Shown here piece after piece: positions 27,606 to 36,984 of a DNA stretch of 64,000 nucleotides. The stretch is from Ralstonia soli (GTDB lineage: Bacteria > Pseudomonadota > Gammaproteobacteria > Burkholderiales > Burkholderiaceae). A program made the translations under genes and the position numbers. The notes beneath the pieces are model-generated. The model was not told the origin of the DNA, searched no databases, and saw only the letters and a program-made list of their open reading frames with translations. How positions within the stretch are numbered: the stretch's first letter is position 1; each line of letters begins with the position of its first letter. Location: contig NZ_JAMXHT010000001.1 of NCBI RefSeq assembly GCF_023955655.1, positions 124,001-188,000 on the forward strand. Reading direction: 5' to 3'.

Positions 27606-28559
27606 GTGCCGTCAAGACATCTCGTGGATCCAGAACTCAGTGCGCTTATTGAGGAAGAGGCCTCGTCCCCGATCGATCTTGGCACGCTGCCGCAGTCGCG
27701 GGCCGTTATGGCGGAAAGCATCGGCGTGTGGTTTCCCCCTCCGCCAGATGGGGTAGAAATCGTCGAGCGCATGATCCCTGGGCCGGCCGGTGCGCCGGAT
27801 GTGCGCGTGGTCATCACACGGGCGAAAGGGAGCGGCAATGGTGGCCCCGCTTTTCTTCACATCCACGGTGGTGGCTACGTCATGGGCTCGCCGGAGATCA
27901 ACCTTGCTATCGACGCGGCTTATGCGCTCGAATTGGGCGCGACTGTAGTGTCCGTGGGCTATCGTTTAGCACCAGAGACCCCGCATCCCGGACCGCTGGA
28001 GGACTGCTATGCCGCGCTGAGCTGGCTCAACGCCGAGGCAGAAGCGCTAGGCGCCGACCGAGGTCGGATCGTCGTCACCGGCGAGAGCGCCGGCGGCGGC
28101 CTTGCGGCGGCGTTGGTACTCCTCGCCCGCGACCGGGGCGAAATCTCCATCGCTTTCCAGCATCTGGTCTACCCGATGCTCGATGATCGCACGGCCGTGT
28201 GCGCAGAGCCGTCGCCTTATCTAGGTCAGTTCGTTTGGACACAAACGAACAACTTCTTCGGATGGACGTCACTGCTAGGCAGACCTCCGGGTGGCACGGA
28301 TGTGTCAGCTTACGCTGCAGCGGCGCGCGCAGACAATGTCGAGGGACTTCCGCCCACCTTCATCGCCTGCGGGGCGCTAGATCTTTTTCTACTGGAGAAC
28401 ATGGACTACGCACGCCGGCTGATGCTAGCGGGTGTGCCGACCGAGCTTCACATCTATCCGGGCGCCCCGCACGGGTTCGATCTGGTCGATACCGCTCAAG
28501 TCGCCCGAGCCTATATTCGCGATTCGATGTCCGCGCTGAAGCGGGCGGTGGGCGACTGA
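27606..28559 (+). CDS. Alpha/beta hydrolase, HSL-type esterase
   Basis: 317 residues from GTG 27606, chosen because AGAAGGAGGT lies 6-8 nt upstream and homology begins at HLVDPELSAL; the frame is open to 27540. Oxyanion motif LHIHGGGYVMGS, nucleophile elbow VVTGESAGGGLAAAL, acid CGALDLFLLEN and base GAPHGFDL make a complete Ser-Asp-His triad of the hormone-sensitive-lipase family. It hydrolyses a short ester or lactone. Cytosolic. GC content looks higher than in the neighbours. Confidence 0.93.
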   Translation: MPSRHLVDPELSALIEEEASSPIDLGTLPQSRAVMAESIGVWFPPPPDGVEIVERMIPGPAGAPDVRVVITRAKGSGNGGPAFLHIHGGGYVMGSPEINLAIDAAYALELGATVVSVGYRLAPETPHPGPLEDCYAALSWLNAEAEALGADRGRIVVTGESAGGGLAAALVLLARDRGEISIAFQHLVYPMLDDRTAVCAEPSPYLGQFVWTQTNNFFGWTSLLGRPPGGTDVSAYAAAARADNVEGLPPTFIACGALDLFLLENMDYARRLMLAGVPTELHIYPGAPHGFDLVDTAQVARAYIRDSMSALKRAVGD

Positions 28560-28655
28560 GCTAGCGCAAACGAGGCCAGCTTTCGCTCAACGCGCTCGGG
28601 CCTCAGCGTCAGCAACGCAGCCTTTGAGCGCTCTCCAACTCGTCTACCCAGGCAG

Positions 28656-28972
28656 TTACGCGTTAGCCGCCCTCACAACCTTCGTCGCCGTTTTGCGCGC
28701 GGTTGTTGTCTTGTTCGCGGCCAGCTTAGCGGCTTGAGCGAACATGTAACCGCTGGTCAAAATAGCCACGTAGCAATCGGCGATCTCCAGCGCGGAAATC
28801 GGACCTTGCTCGTTGTACCAACGATACAAAGAATTGCACATCCCCAAAAATCCCGCGACAGCGATATTCAGGGGGATGCACGGAACACGCCTTTCTTGAC
28901 GCCGTCCTTGTACACGCCATTTGATGACGGCATCGTACTCGCGCCGACGCTGGACGTGGAGCTTGAGCGGCC
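28656..28972 (-). pseudogene. TetR family regulator, C-terminal relic
   Basis: In two adjoining frames the minus strand gives REYDAV, GVYKDGVKKGVFRASP and then LNIAVAGFLGMCNSLYRW, YNEQGPISALEIADCYVAIL, which is the C-terminal domain of a TetR repressor. At least one frameshift lies near 28870. The sequence breaks off where the IS256 fragment begins (about 28960), so the DNA-binding N-terminus was cut away by that insertion or a deletion. It could be the relic of the regulator of the palindrome sites, but this is speculation. Confidence 0.65.
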
Positions 28973-29439
28973 GTGCAGACCTGCTTCGTGCATCTGATTC
29001 GCAACAGCTTGGAGTACGCGAGCTGGAAGGATCGTAAAGCCATCGCGCATGCCTGCGTCCGATCTACACAGCAGCAAGCGCTGAGGCGGCCCAACAGGCT
29101 CTGCACGCCTTTGCCGATGGGCCCTGGGGCGCCAAGTATCCGGCCATCGTGCAATCCTGGCAGCGCGCCTGGGAGCACGTCACGCCGTTCTTCGAGTTTG
29201 CACCGGAGATTCGACGGGTCATTTATACAACCAATGCGATCGAGAGCCTGAACATGCAGTTACGCAAGATCATCAAGACGCGCTGTCACTTCCCCAATGA
29301 CGAGGTCGCCATCAAGCTACTTTGGCTGGCACTGCGCAATGTGCTGGCCAAGTCCGTGCGGGCTGCCGTCGACTGGAAATCGGCCATGAACCAGTTTGCT
29401 ATCCTGTTCGGCGACCGCTTCACGATGGCGCGCGGGTAA
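28958..29439 (+). mobile_element. IS256 family transposase fragment
   Basis: The C-terminal third of a mutator-type transposase: VQTCFVHLIRNSLEYASWKD, frameshift near 29050, then GAKYPAIVQSWQRAWEHVTP, IRRVIYTTNAIESLNMQLRK and KLLWLALRNV. The region preceding VQTC, with most of the DDE catalytic core, is absent. Inactive. Confidence 0.85.
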
Positions 29440-29459
29440 CGATTTTTTAACCGCCTCGC

Positions 29460-29700
29460 CCACAAAAATGCGGACAGGTTCCATCCTGATGCAACTGCGT
29501 GCCTGGCTTGACGAACAGCGACGGCGTGTCCCCGAGGCATCGGCCAGCGCGCGGGCCATCGACTACAGCGTCAAGCGGTGGCGGGCGCTCGTGCGTTACC
29601 TCAATGACCCAGCGGTGCTGATCGACAACAACCACGTCGAGCGACAAATCCGTCCGGTGCCACAAATGACTTGCGACGCGATGTCGATCCCAGCTGTCAA
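29460..29700 (+). mobile_element. IS66 family transposase (TnpC) C-terminal fragment
   Basis: LRAWLDEQRRRVPEASASA, AIDYSVKRWRALVRYLNDPA and IDNNHVERQIRPV are the conserved end of IS66 TnpC with the final Glu of the DDE triad (NNHVE). It joins the IS256 piece upstream and the IclR piece downstream, marking a rearrangement point. Confidence 0.8.
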
Positions 29701-29786
29701 AAAAGTGATGCGCTGGACCACGACAAGTCACAGGAATAGATTTTCACATTACCTCAAGGGGTCGCATAGCCTTCTTCAACAGCGCT

Positions 29787-30164
29787 TTGGCGATCTTTGC
29801 CGCGATGTCCGATGAGGAGGTCGAATCGATCATGCGGGCCAATGCTGAACGCTACGGCGCCGTGTACACCAATATGTCGGCGACCACTGTGCGCAAGCAG
29901 GTCGCGGAGACGAGGGCGCGCGGCTACGCGTTCATCCCGGGAACATTGGCGCCGGGGTTTCGGGGCATTGCTGTGCCTTTGCTGCAGGAGGGCGGCAATC
30001 CGATTGCAGCCATCGTGCTGGTCTCCACGCCGGCGCGACTTAGCGATGCGCGTCGCGCGGCGCTGGGCGACCGGATGCAGAAACTCGGAAAGGAAGTGAT
30101 GAATAGTGCGCGCGTCTTGAGCGACGATTCGACGGATGAATCTCTCTTCCATCAGGCCGATTGA
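29787..30164 (+). pseudogene. IclR family regulator, C-terminal relic
   Basis: 125 codons from LAIFAAMSDEEVESIMRAN through ARGYAFIPGTLAPGFRGIAV to RMQKLGKEVMNSARVL: the second half of an IclR effector domain, ending at a normal stop. It starts exactly at the position where the minus-strand relic at 26312 ends (GLGAGGL then LAIFAAM), so both pieces probably come from a single gene split and inverted. No start codon or DNA-binding domain of its own. Confidence 0.75.
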
Positions 30165-30655
30165 AGTCACTTTCAAAAGGTCGCGAGTCGAATGACGCGT
30201 TAGCGATGAATTGACCGCGAGACGTCAATTGCGACATCGCCAAATGTGTCGGCGTGGCAGGGGCGTCCGCGCAAAGCCCCCAGGGTGATGCCCCAAAATT
30301 GCGCGGCAAGTTAGGGAAAGTACTGTAGGGGCTCGTCGTCGCCCGGCTGGATCGGTTCTCACCGTCATGCTTGCGCTGAGGGCCCAGAAAACTCTTGTAT
30401 AAAAACTTTTGCTCCCTTAAAGTTCACCTCATCGTACTTGACGTTCTTTTGATTTGACCAACGAGTACGTAATGTGCAGCGGGAGGGGCGGCCGCTGGGA
30501 GAACGGCTCTTGGTGACGGTGATTCGTCATTTGCATGGATGTGAGTTCGCGTTCTCGTCGCTGGTTTGCTCTTGTCGAGCCAGGCGTTGACAGGACGCAA
30601 CCGGCTTGCTGGGCCGGAGGTAGACCATCTTGGAACGAAAAGCGGGAGAAGGAGT
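30165..30655. other. Gap upstream of first APC permease
   Basis: No gene recognised. A weak operator-like copy on the minus strand, ACTCGTTGGTCAAA (30453-30466), keeps 6 of 10 arm positions. A TTGACG at 30438-30443 could be a -35. Confidence 0.35.
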
Positions 30656-32131
30656 GTGAGTACGTTGATCGACAGTAAAGAAGGGGCCGCGCTGCCGGAG
30701 TTCGCAACACCTTCCGGCGAGAATCGTCCCGCCACGCTTTCCGGGCAACTGGGGATGCTGGAAATCGTATTCACCGTGTTGGCGTATAACGCTCCACTAA
30801 CCGTTTTCACCGGCATGGGTGTCATGCTTACCCTCGGCAACGGGCTGGGCGCTCCAGTCACGTATCTGATCGCTGGGGCGCTCATTCTGATTTTCTCCGT
30901 GGGGTTTACTGCAATGTCTAAGCACGTACCCAATGCGGGTGCGTTCTATGCATACATTACCGCAGGGATCGGGCGACCTCTGGGACTTGGTAGCGCGCTG
31001 ATGGCGATGCTTGCCTATGGCTTTATGATGACTGGCGTCTATCTCTATGCCGGAATAGTCTACGCTTCGTTAGTGAAGCATCTGTTCAATGCAGAGCCGC
31101 TTCTTTGGTGGGGATATTCGCTCATTCTGCTTGCCGCAGTTGGAGTGTTTGGCTATTTGCGTATTACGTTTTCGGCGCGCGTTCTCACGCTCGCTCTCAT
31201 CTGCGAAGTGCTGATCGTATTCGTATGGCAGATCGCCGTGGCTGCGGCTAAGGGAGCAGCCGTAGTGTCGCCATCATGGCTGACTCCTAGCGCTGTTACA
31301 TCCGGTTCTGTAGGGCTCGCCCTGTTGTTTGGGGTGACCTGCTTCGCTGGGTTTGAGGCTACCGCCGTGTTCCGAGAGGAGGCTCGTGATCCGGAGGTGA
31401 CTGTTCCACGCGCGACGTATTGCGCGATCTTGGTCATGGCCATCCTGTTTAGCTCCGCATCATATTTTTTGATTTGCGCGTTCGGTCCTCAAACCGTCCT
31501 GGAGAGGGCTGCAGCGGACCCGTCGCAGATATCCCTCAACGCTATCGGCCTCTATCTGGGCAAGGCTGGTTTAGAAGCCGTCAATGCTTTGCTATGTTCG
31601 AGCGTTTTTGCCTGTTTGCTCGCCCTACACAACATCCTTTCTCGATACATCTATTGCTTGGGGCTCGACGGCACGTTTCCACGCACCTTGGCGACTGTAC
31701 ATGAACGCCATGGTTCGCCTCATCGTGCCTCAGTAGTGGTAACCGGCTTGATGTTGCTTATTTTGATCGGTGTGATAAAGAGCGGATTCGAGCCATTTGG
31801 TGCGTTTGCCATCCTCACCGGAGTTGGCGGGTATTGTTTGCTACTCCTACTGATTTTGACGTCATTGTCGGTGCTAGTGTTCTTTGTCCGCGATATGAAA
31901 GGTCAGAATCTTTGGAGAACAAGGGTTGCGCCTATAGTGAGTTTCTTTCTCCTTTCCTTTGTCGGTTGGCTGGCGACGAAGAATATGGAAGTTTTGACCG
32001 GAAATGTGCAGGTTGCTCAGGCTCTGATTTCTGTGGTTTTCGGAACGCTCTTGATTGGTGTCCTTTATGCGCGGTACTTGAAACGGGCGAGGCCGGAAAT
32101 CTATCGTGCTATCGGAAGGCAGGTGATTTGA
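30656..32131 (+). CDS. APC family amino acid/polyamine permease (copy 1)
   Basis: About 491 residues from GTG 30656 (GAGAAGGAG close upstream); the frame is open to 30566. Twelve or so hydrophobic helices: the first region has TLSGQLGMLEIVFTVLAYNA and PLTVFTG, typical of APC permease helix 1; later FGVTCFAGFEATAVFREEAR is the helix 6-7 consensus of the GabP/amino acid family, then NILSRYIYCLGLDG. An inner-membrane importer driven by H+ or Na+. It is followed 168 bp later by a carboxylesterase. A close paralogue lies at 46238. Substrate unknown. Confidence 0.9.
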   Translation: MSTLIDSKEGAALPEFATPSGENRPATLSGQLGMLEIVFTVLAYNAPLTVFTGMGVMLTLGNGLGAPVTYLIAGALILIFSVGFTAMSKHVPNAGAFYAYITAGIGRPLGLGSALMAMLAYGFMMTGVYLYAGIVYASLVKHLFNAEPLLWWGYSLILLAAVGVFGYLRITFSARVLTLALICEVLIVFVWQIAVAAAKGAAVVSPSWLTPSAVTSGSVGLALLFGVTCFAGFEATAVFREEARDPEVTVPRATYCAILVMAILFSSASYFLICAFGPQTVLERAAADPSQISLNAIGLYLGKAGLEAVNALLCSSVFACLLALHNILSRYIYCLGLDGTFPRTLATVHERHGSPHRASVVVTGLMLLILIGVIKSGFEPFGAFAILTGVGGYCLLLLLILTSLSVLVFFVRDMKGQNLWRTRVAPIVSFFLLSFVGWLATKNMEVLTGNVQVAQALISVVFGTLLIGVLYARYLKRARPEIYRAIGRQVI

Positions 32132-32200
32132 TGTGCCTCAGGCCATCGGTCGCATAACCCGGGCGGTCATTCGTAGTGCGCGTTTCTTAACTTCATGTTG

Positions 32201-32218
32201 GCCGTGGCCGTGGCCGTG
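32201..32218 (+). repeat. Short tandem repeat GCCGTG x3
   Basis: Three exact hexamers in the permease-esterase gap, flanked by partial copies. A slippage-type microrepeat without a visible role. Confidence 0.6.
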
Positions 32219-32299
32219 GTCGCGTCGTCGAACGTTAGCGATCGGGCGTGCGCCCGCGCGCCGGTCCAATGACTGATATTCATTTAAGGAATCGAGATC

Positions 32300-33892
32300 G
32301 TGAACATTGCAGTTGAGCAAGACAAAAAATATGGTGGGCACGCCGAGGACTCGTTTAGGGTCGTCGAGACGCAGTACGGCAAACTGCGCGGCCGCGTGAG
32401 CGAGGGGCTGGCATCCTTTCTAGGCGTTCGATACGGCGCCAACACTGCGGGAGCGAATCGTTTCATGCCGCCGCAGCCCGTCACGCCCTGGACCGGCATC
32501 CGCGATGCACTCGTGCTCGGCGATCACTGTGTGCAAACCAACCCCGACTTTCCGGTTTGGCTCAATCCCGGCCCGGCGAGCGAAGATTGCCTGACGTTGG
32601 ACGTCTTTTGCCCGGCGAGTACCACTGCGTCATCACAATTGCCGGTCATGGTGTGGCTCCATGGCGGTGGCTATTCGTTCGGCTCAGGCTATGCGCCTGC
32701 GTTCAATTGCGGCAATCTTGCCAAGGGTGGCAACGTTATTACGGTGGCGGTTAATCATCGTCTGCACGGGTTCGGCTATACCTACCTGGGCGACGACGAA
32801 CACTTCGGAACGTCGGGCAATGCAGGCCATCTTGACATCATCGAGGCGCTCAAGTGGGTGCAAGCCAACATCGAGCGCTTCGGCGGTGACGCGAGCAACG
32901 TCACCGTGTTCGGTCAATCGGGGGGGGGCGGCAAGATCACCATGCTCTGCGGTATGCCCGCTGCGCGAGGTCTGTTCCACAAGGCCATCCTTCAGAGCGG
33001 CTCGATAATGAAAATCCGAACCGCTCGTGAAGCGTCGATGCTGACCGATGCCGTTTTCGATACCCTGCAACTAAAACGAGGCGATATCCGAGCGCTGCAG
33101 GCCGTGCCGACCGACACACTTGTTCGGTGCTTCGACAAAGTTGCCGAGGAAACCAACACCAACTACACGCCGTACCTCGCGTTTGGCCCCACGGTGGACG
33201 GGCGAGTTATGCCTGAAATGGTCTGGCGCGACCAGGCTCCCGATTTCGCGCGCGACATTCCGTTTCTAATCGGCGTGAACTCCGACGAGGGGGCGACGTA
33301 CGTTGGACTCGACATGTATGGTCCATTGAAAGCGGATGTGGACATCGCAAGACTGTGCGCGAAAAGTCAATTGCAATGGAACTTCAGTGTCGAACAACTG
33401 GTTCCCCTGGTCCGAAAGTATCGCGAATTGATGCCCCATCTTTCCGACCCGGAGATGGCTGTGCGGGTCGCATCCGATGTCAGCTTTCGGAAGGGCGCCA
33501 CCATTCAGTCGGAGCTCCTCATTGCACGTCAGGGGGCGCCGGTCTACATGTATGAATGCGCGTGGAAGACGCCGTGCTTCCGGGGGAAATGGGCCGTCCA
33601 TGGGGTGGAATTGCCCTTCATCTTTGCCCTCGGCGAATACGGTACGGCGTGGGACGGAGAGGATACCGATGCGCTGCGCGCTGCGGCCGATCCTGACAAC
33701 AAGCGAGCCGTTGTCGGCCGCCTTATGTTCGACGCGTGGGTAAACTTTGCTCGAAGCGGAAATCCTTCGACGAAGGATTTGCCTTGGCCGACCTACGATT
33801 CCTCTTCGCGCACGACCGCGGTCTTCGGCCCGGAGTCGAAGACCGTCGATGATCCTCAACGAGAAGTTCGAGATCTCTTGCTGGGCTTGTGA
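32300..33892 (+). CDS. Type-B carboxylesterase (copy 1)
   Basis: 530 residues from GTG 32300, preceded by TTAAGGAATCGAGATC. Oxyanion segment MVWLHGGGYSFGSGYAP, nucleophile elbow TVFGQSGGGGKITML, and C-terminal His in AVHGVELPFIF give the Ser-Glu/Asp-His triad of the esterase_lipase family. The elbow has GQSGGGG in place of the commoner GESAGA. No signal peptide, so cytosolic. It follows the APC permease, suggesting import of an ester or carbamate-type compound followed by hydrolysis. A paralogue is at the right edge (62715). Confidence 0.92.
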   Translation: MNIAVEQDKKYGGHAEDSFRVVETQYGKLRGRVSEGLASFLGVRYGANTAGANRFMPPQPVTPWTGIRDALVLGDHCVQTNPDFPVWLNPGPASEDCLTLDVFCPASTTASSQLPVMVWLHGGGYSFGSGYAPAFNCGNLAKGGNVITVAVNHRLHGFGYTYLGDDEHFGTSGNAGHLDIIEALKWVQANIERFGGDASNVTVFGQSGGGGKITMLCGMPAARGLFHKAILQSGSIMKIRTAREASMLTDAVFDTLQLKRGDIRALQAVPTDTLVRCFDKVAEETNTNYTPYLAFGPTVDGRVMPEMVWRDQAPDFARDIPFLIGVNSDEGATYVGLDMYGPLKADVDIARLCAKSQLQWNFSVEQLVPLVRKYRELMPHLSDPEMAVRVASDVSFRKGATIQSELLIARQGAPVYMYECAWKTPCFRGKWAVHGVELPFIFALGEYGTAWDGEDTDALRAAADPDNKRAVVGRLMFDAWVNFARSGNPSTKDLPWPTYDSSSRTTAVFGPESKTVDDPQREVRDLLLGL

Positions 33893-34227
33893 GCGGGCCT
33901 CGGCATTCTCCACTCGCAACAAGGCTTGTTTGACCAGGGACCTGCTTTGGTCCTTGGCAGGCGAGCATGAGCCTCAAGCCGCCACCCTTGTCAACGCCGC
34001 ACTCGGCGTTGACGAAGCGCTCCCACCTAACTCGGGGTGATCGAGTGGACCGTACATCGCGAATTCGGCAAGAGAGAGAACACGGGCAAGCCGATAGGGA
34101 CCGGTCTCGTGGTGCATGGCGCAGGAATGGACAAGCGCGGGTTCGTAGCGATCGAGATCTTCGGATCCATGAAACTCGGCGAATACGAAGTCGGCCCCGA
34201 ACAATTTGCATCTTGCGCTGCCGGATA
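33893..34227. other. Unassigned stretch after carboxylesterase
   Basis: Several overlapping open frames on both strands, none recognised. Composition resembles the surrounding IS debris. Confidence 0.3.
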
Positions 34228-34446
34228 TCACGCCGCCACCGCGCTCAGTCGTTGCCAATCGATCAGGTTGGTCAAGCGCACCAACGGATGCTCCAGATTG
34301 GTCTGCTCGCCCAACGGTTGCCGGAACAACTCGCTGCTGGCCGCTACAGATGTCTTCGGGCCCGTCCAAATCTCGTCGGAATTCGCAGGATGACTGCACC
34401 AATCTGCACGTCTCCTGCAATTTCGACAACACGACTTCCGCTGCAA
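34228..34446 (-). mobile_element. IS5-type transposase N-terminal fragment
   Basis: The minus strand encodes [20 protein letters not shown] then [12 protein letters not shown], the start of an IS5/IS1182-type transposase (normally ...HPLVRLA-x-LIDW...). It ends in a stop within 20 residues of that motif, with the catalytic DDE domain missing. Confidence 0.6.
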
Positions 34447-34470
34447 AGCCTTGTGCTTTAAGGCTCTGTG

Positions 34471-34688
34471 GATTGTTCAGGACCGACTACGAAGCATCGA
34501 TTCGCGGGTACGCGACAGAAGAGGGCTTCGACTTGACGTTCTTTCTGGAATCCGCTGGCGGCGCCCTCATGTTGATCAGCCGCCGTCGCTTGAACGTAGA
34601 GCACCAGGTCGAGACGGTGGGAGAACAGCTGCGCGCGATGATGCCTGGGATCGAGGCCAACAAATTGGTCGGCAAAAGTCGGAACTGA
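34471..34688 (+). other. Unrecognised coding-like fragment
   Basis: An open plus-strand stretch ending [53 protein letters not shown] and a stop. It reads like a protein tail but has no start and I cannot name a family. Confidence 0.25.
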
Positions 34689-34770
34689 GAGCGCGTGGTC
34701 GACACCATAGCAACGAATCAGTGCCGCGCCGCCGCTCTGGATGTCACGGCGGTCGGCATTGATCTGCGAC

Positions 34771-35202
34771 TCAGGATGCGACGGCGCAGGCGAAAGACTT
34801 CGTCAGCGCCCAGTTCGAATGAACGATTCGCCATTTCTTATTGATCAGGCGGTATATCTCAGTCGAATTCCATGCTCTCAGCAACTTCTCACCGCCCGAC
34901 TCGTCTGCAACGAAGGTGTTGAGGTTGTAGCTCAGCACCGCTAGGTCACCAGCATCACTGACGATCACGTGCGGGTTGAGATACTCGCTCCGCACGATGT
35001 GCGGGTTGCTGTAGATCTTCGAAATGTGTGCCACGACCGTGGAGCGACCGACAAGCAACGTTTCTGTCACGGGGTCGAAATAGCTGATGTCCTCATGGTA
35101 GTTCTCAAGATAGCCGCTACTGTCGCCAGAACTCCATCGCTCATTGAGCGAGCGTTCCAGCGTCATGAGTGTGTCGCCGATCTGTTTCACGTCTACTGTC
35201 AT
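34771..35202 (-). CDS. NTF2-like / SnoaL-like (DUF4440-type) protein
   Basis: 143 residues, start ATG 35202 with AGGAGCCCAC upstream. The cone-shaped NTF2 fold is suggested by LERSLNERWSSGDSSGYLEN, YHEDISYFDP, VVAHISKIYSNPHIVRSEYL and the final YRLINKKWRIVHSNWALT. Members are small enzymes (isomerases, hydratases, hydrolases) or ligand-binding proteins. It is divergent from the ABC transporter operon, about 330 bp away, with the palindrome site at 35376 between them. Confidence 0.82.
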   Translation of the reverse strand: MTVDVKQIGDTLMTLERSLNERWSSGDSSGYLENYHEDISYFDPVTETLLVGRSTVVAHISKIYSNPHIVRSEYLNPHVIVSDAGDLAVLSYNLNTFVADESGGEKLLRAWNSTEIYRLINKKWRIVHSNWALTKSFACAVAS

Positions 35203-35349
35203 GTGGGCTCCTATTATTGCTTCCGCGAAAAAGGTTTCGGCCGGCAGGCATCGACATCGATGTGTGCCGGGCCTCCGACGTCAGTAAGCCGTCGCCCCCC
35301 AGTGTTGAGCGGCTACTCGTCGTTTCCTCGACGGCACTGATAAACAATT

Positions 35350-35389
35350 TTGACGCGCAGTGCTATCGAGCGCATACTGACTATACAGT
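35350..35389 (+). promoter_or_regulatory. Promoter of ABC transporter operon with palindromic operator
   Basis: -35 TTGACG (35350-35355), 17-bp spacer, -10 CATACT (35373-35378), overlapped by ACTGACTATACAGT (35376-35389), 9 of 10 arm positions of ACTGA-N4-TCAGT. The same CATACTGA overlap is seen at 9023. The transporter ATPase starts 142 bp downstream. Confidence 0.6.
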
Positions 35390-35530
35390 CTAATTTTAAT
35401 CCTTAGTGGTCGGATCGCAAGATACGGCGATCTACGCTAGTGCGCACACTTTTTGTTCACGGCCAGGCCTGTTGGCCCCTCTGATGCTGGCACGACGGCC
35501 ATCGCAAATGGAATGACGGAAAGGTCTGCA

Positions 35531-36331
35531 ATGAGTGATCTCTCAGAGCCCGCAGCCGCTCGCCAAACCACAGCGAGCACGAAATCACATCTGGTCAAGC
35601 TCGATCGCGTCGGGAAGGTATATGGCGATCATCGCGTCCTGCATGACATCAGTCTTGAGATTGCCGCTGGGGAAGTCGTCGCAATCATCGGCCCGAGTGG
35701 CTCGGGGAAGAGCACGCTGTTGCGATGTATCAACCAGCTCGAACCGCCTACGTCTGGGTCGGTGACGGTCGACGGCGTGCAAATTGTGGCCAGCACTCCC
35801 CCGAACACCGCAAAGCTCACGCACTTTCGCAGGTCATTGGGGATGGTCTTTCAGTCGTTCAATCTCTTCCCACATATGACCGTCCTCGAGAACGTGAGTC
35901 TCGCGCAACGTCGAGTGCTCGGTCGTTCCAACGAAGAGGCAAACGATCGATCAATCGAGTTGCTTACTCGGGTGGGGTTGGCCAACAAAGCTGGCCAATA
36001 CCCGGCTCGGTGCTCGGGCGGGCAGCAACAACGGATTGCAATCGCGCGCGCAATAGCCCTAGAACCGAAAATCATGCTGTTCGATGAGCCGACATCGGCG
36101 CTGGACCCCGAGGTAGGTCTGGAGGTACTTGCGGTGATGCGGGAACTGGCCGACGACGGTATGACCATGATGGTCGTGACACATGAAATGCGATTTGCAG
36201 AGAGCGTGTCCGATCGTATGGTCGTGATGGCTGATGGGGTCGTTTTGGAGGAGGGGCCCAGCGCGGACGTCATGGCGAACCCAAAGACGGAGCGCGTCCA
36301 GCGCTTCTTGTCGGCCGTAAGGGATCGATGA
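35531..36331 (+). CDS. Polar amino acid ABC transporter, ATP-binding protein
   Basis: 266 residues from ATG 35531, preceded by GGAAAGGTCTGCA; earlier in-frame starts at 35453 and 35513 exist. Walker A GPSGSGKST, Q-loop GMVFQSFNLFPHMTVLENV, signature CSGGQQQRIAIARA (Cys replaces the usual Leu), Walker B IMLFDEPTSALDPE and the H-loop VVTHEMRFAESVSD. This is the GlnQ/HisP subfamily. First gene of a five-gene plus-strand unit; its stop overlaps the permease start. Confidence 0.95.
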   Translation: MSDLSEPAAARQTTASTKSHLVKLDRVGKVYGDHRVLHDISLEIAAGEVVAIIGPSGSGKSTLLRCINQLEPPTSGSVTVDGVQIVASTPPNTAKLTHFRRSLGMVFQSFNLFPHMTVLENVSLAQRRVLGRSNEEANDRSIELLTRVGLANKAGQYPARCSGGQQQRIAIARAIALEPKIMLFDEPTSALDPEVGLEVLAVMRELADDGMTMMVVTHEMRFAESVSDRMVVMADGVVLEEGPSADVMANPKTERVQRFLSAVRDR

Positions 36332-36984
36332 TGTCAGCTCTAGTCGTGCAGATCTTCGGAGAGATCATGGCAGCGCTGCCGTGGACGATCGCGCTTACAG
36401 TCACGTCGTTCGTGATCGGTGCGTTACTGGCGATACCGCTATGCAGGCTTCGCATCGCCCGCAATCCACTGGTCAGACACGGCGCTGTGGCGCTCATCCT
36501 AACTTTCAGATCGATCCCGCCGATCGTTTGGCTCTTCATCATATTCTTTGGGCTCGGAAGCGATCTCGTTTCGCTTAGCCCGTTTGCTTCAGCAGTCATT
36601 GGACTCGGGCTCATCACGGCGGCGAATGTCGCTGAGATCTATCGGGGGGCCATCAAAGCGGTGCCTATCGGTCAGTTCGAAGCGGTGCGGGCGCTCGGGC
36701 TGCCGGCGCACTGGCAATACAGCGATGTATTTATTCCGCAGATATTTCGGCTTGTGCTCCCCACTCTGGCGAGTTACGTCATCGGCCTATTGAAGGATAC
36801 GGCTGTTGCATCGACTATCGGCGTGCATGACCTGGCGTTCTCGGCATATCGGGTATCGCAAGAAACGTTTCGCGGCATCGAGATCTACGTAATCTACGGG
36901 CTCGTGTATTTCCTAATCAGTGTGGTTATTGCGTATCTCACTCGAAGACTCGATCGGCGACTCAGAGAAAGGATTTCGCGGTGA
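36328..36984 (+). CDS. Polar amino acid ABC transporter, permease 1
   Basis: 218 residues, HisM/GlnP family. Several hydrophobic helices and the EAA-type coupling loop IKAVPIGQFEAVRALGLPAH. Start overlaps the ATPase stop by 4 nt. A second permease overlaps its end, so the channel is a heterodimer. Confidence 0.94.
   Translation: MMSALVVQIFGEIMAALPWTIALTVTSFVIGALLAIPLCRLRIARNPLVRHGAVALILTFRSIPPIVWLFIIFFGLGSDLVSLSPFASAVIGLGLITAANVAEIYRGAIKAVPIGQFEAVRALGLPAHWQYSDVFIPQIFRLVLPTLASYVIGLLKDTAVASTIGVHDLAFSAYRVSQETFRGIEIYVIYGLVYFLISVVIAYLTRRLDRRLRERISR

Noticed and set aside
27131-27838. 235-residue minus-strand frame over RidA copy 2 and the esterase
   Set aside because: It is antisense to two well supported genes and shows the reverse-complement composition of coding DNA.
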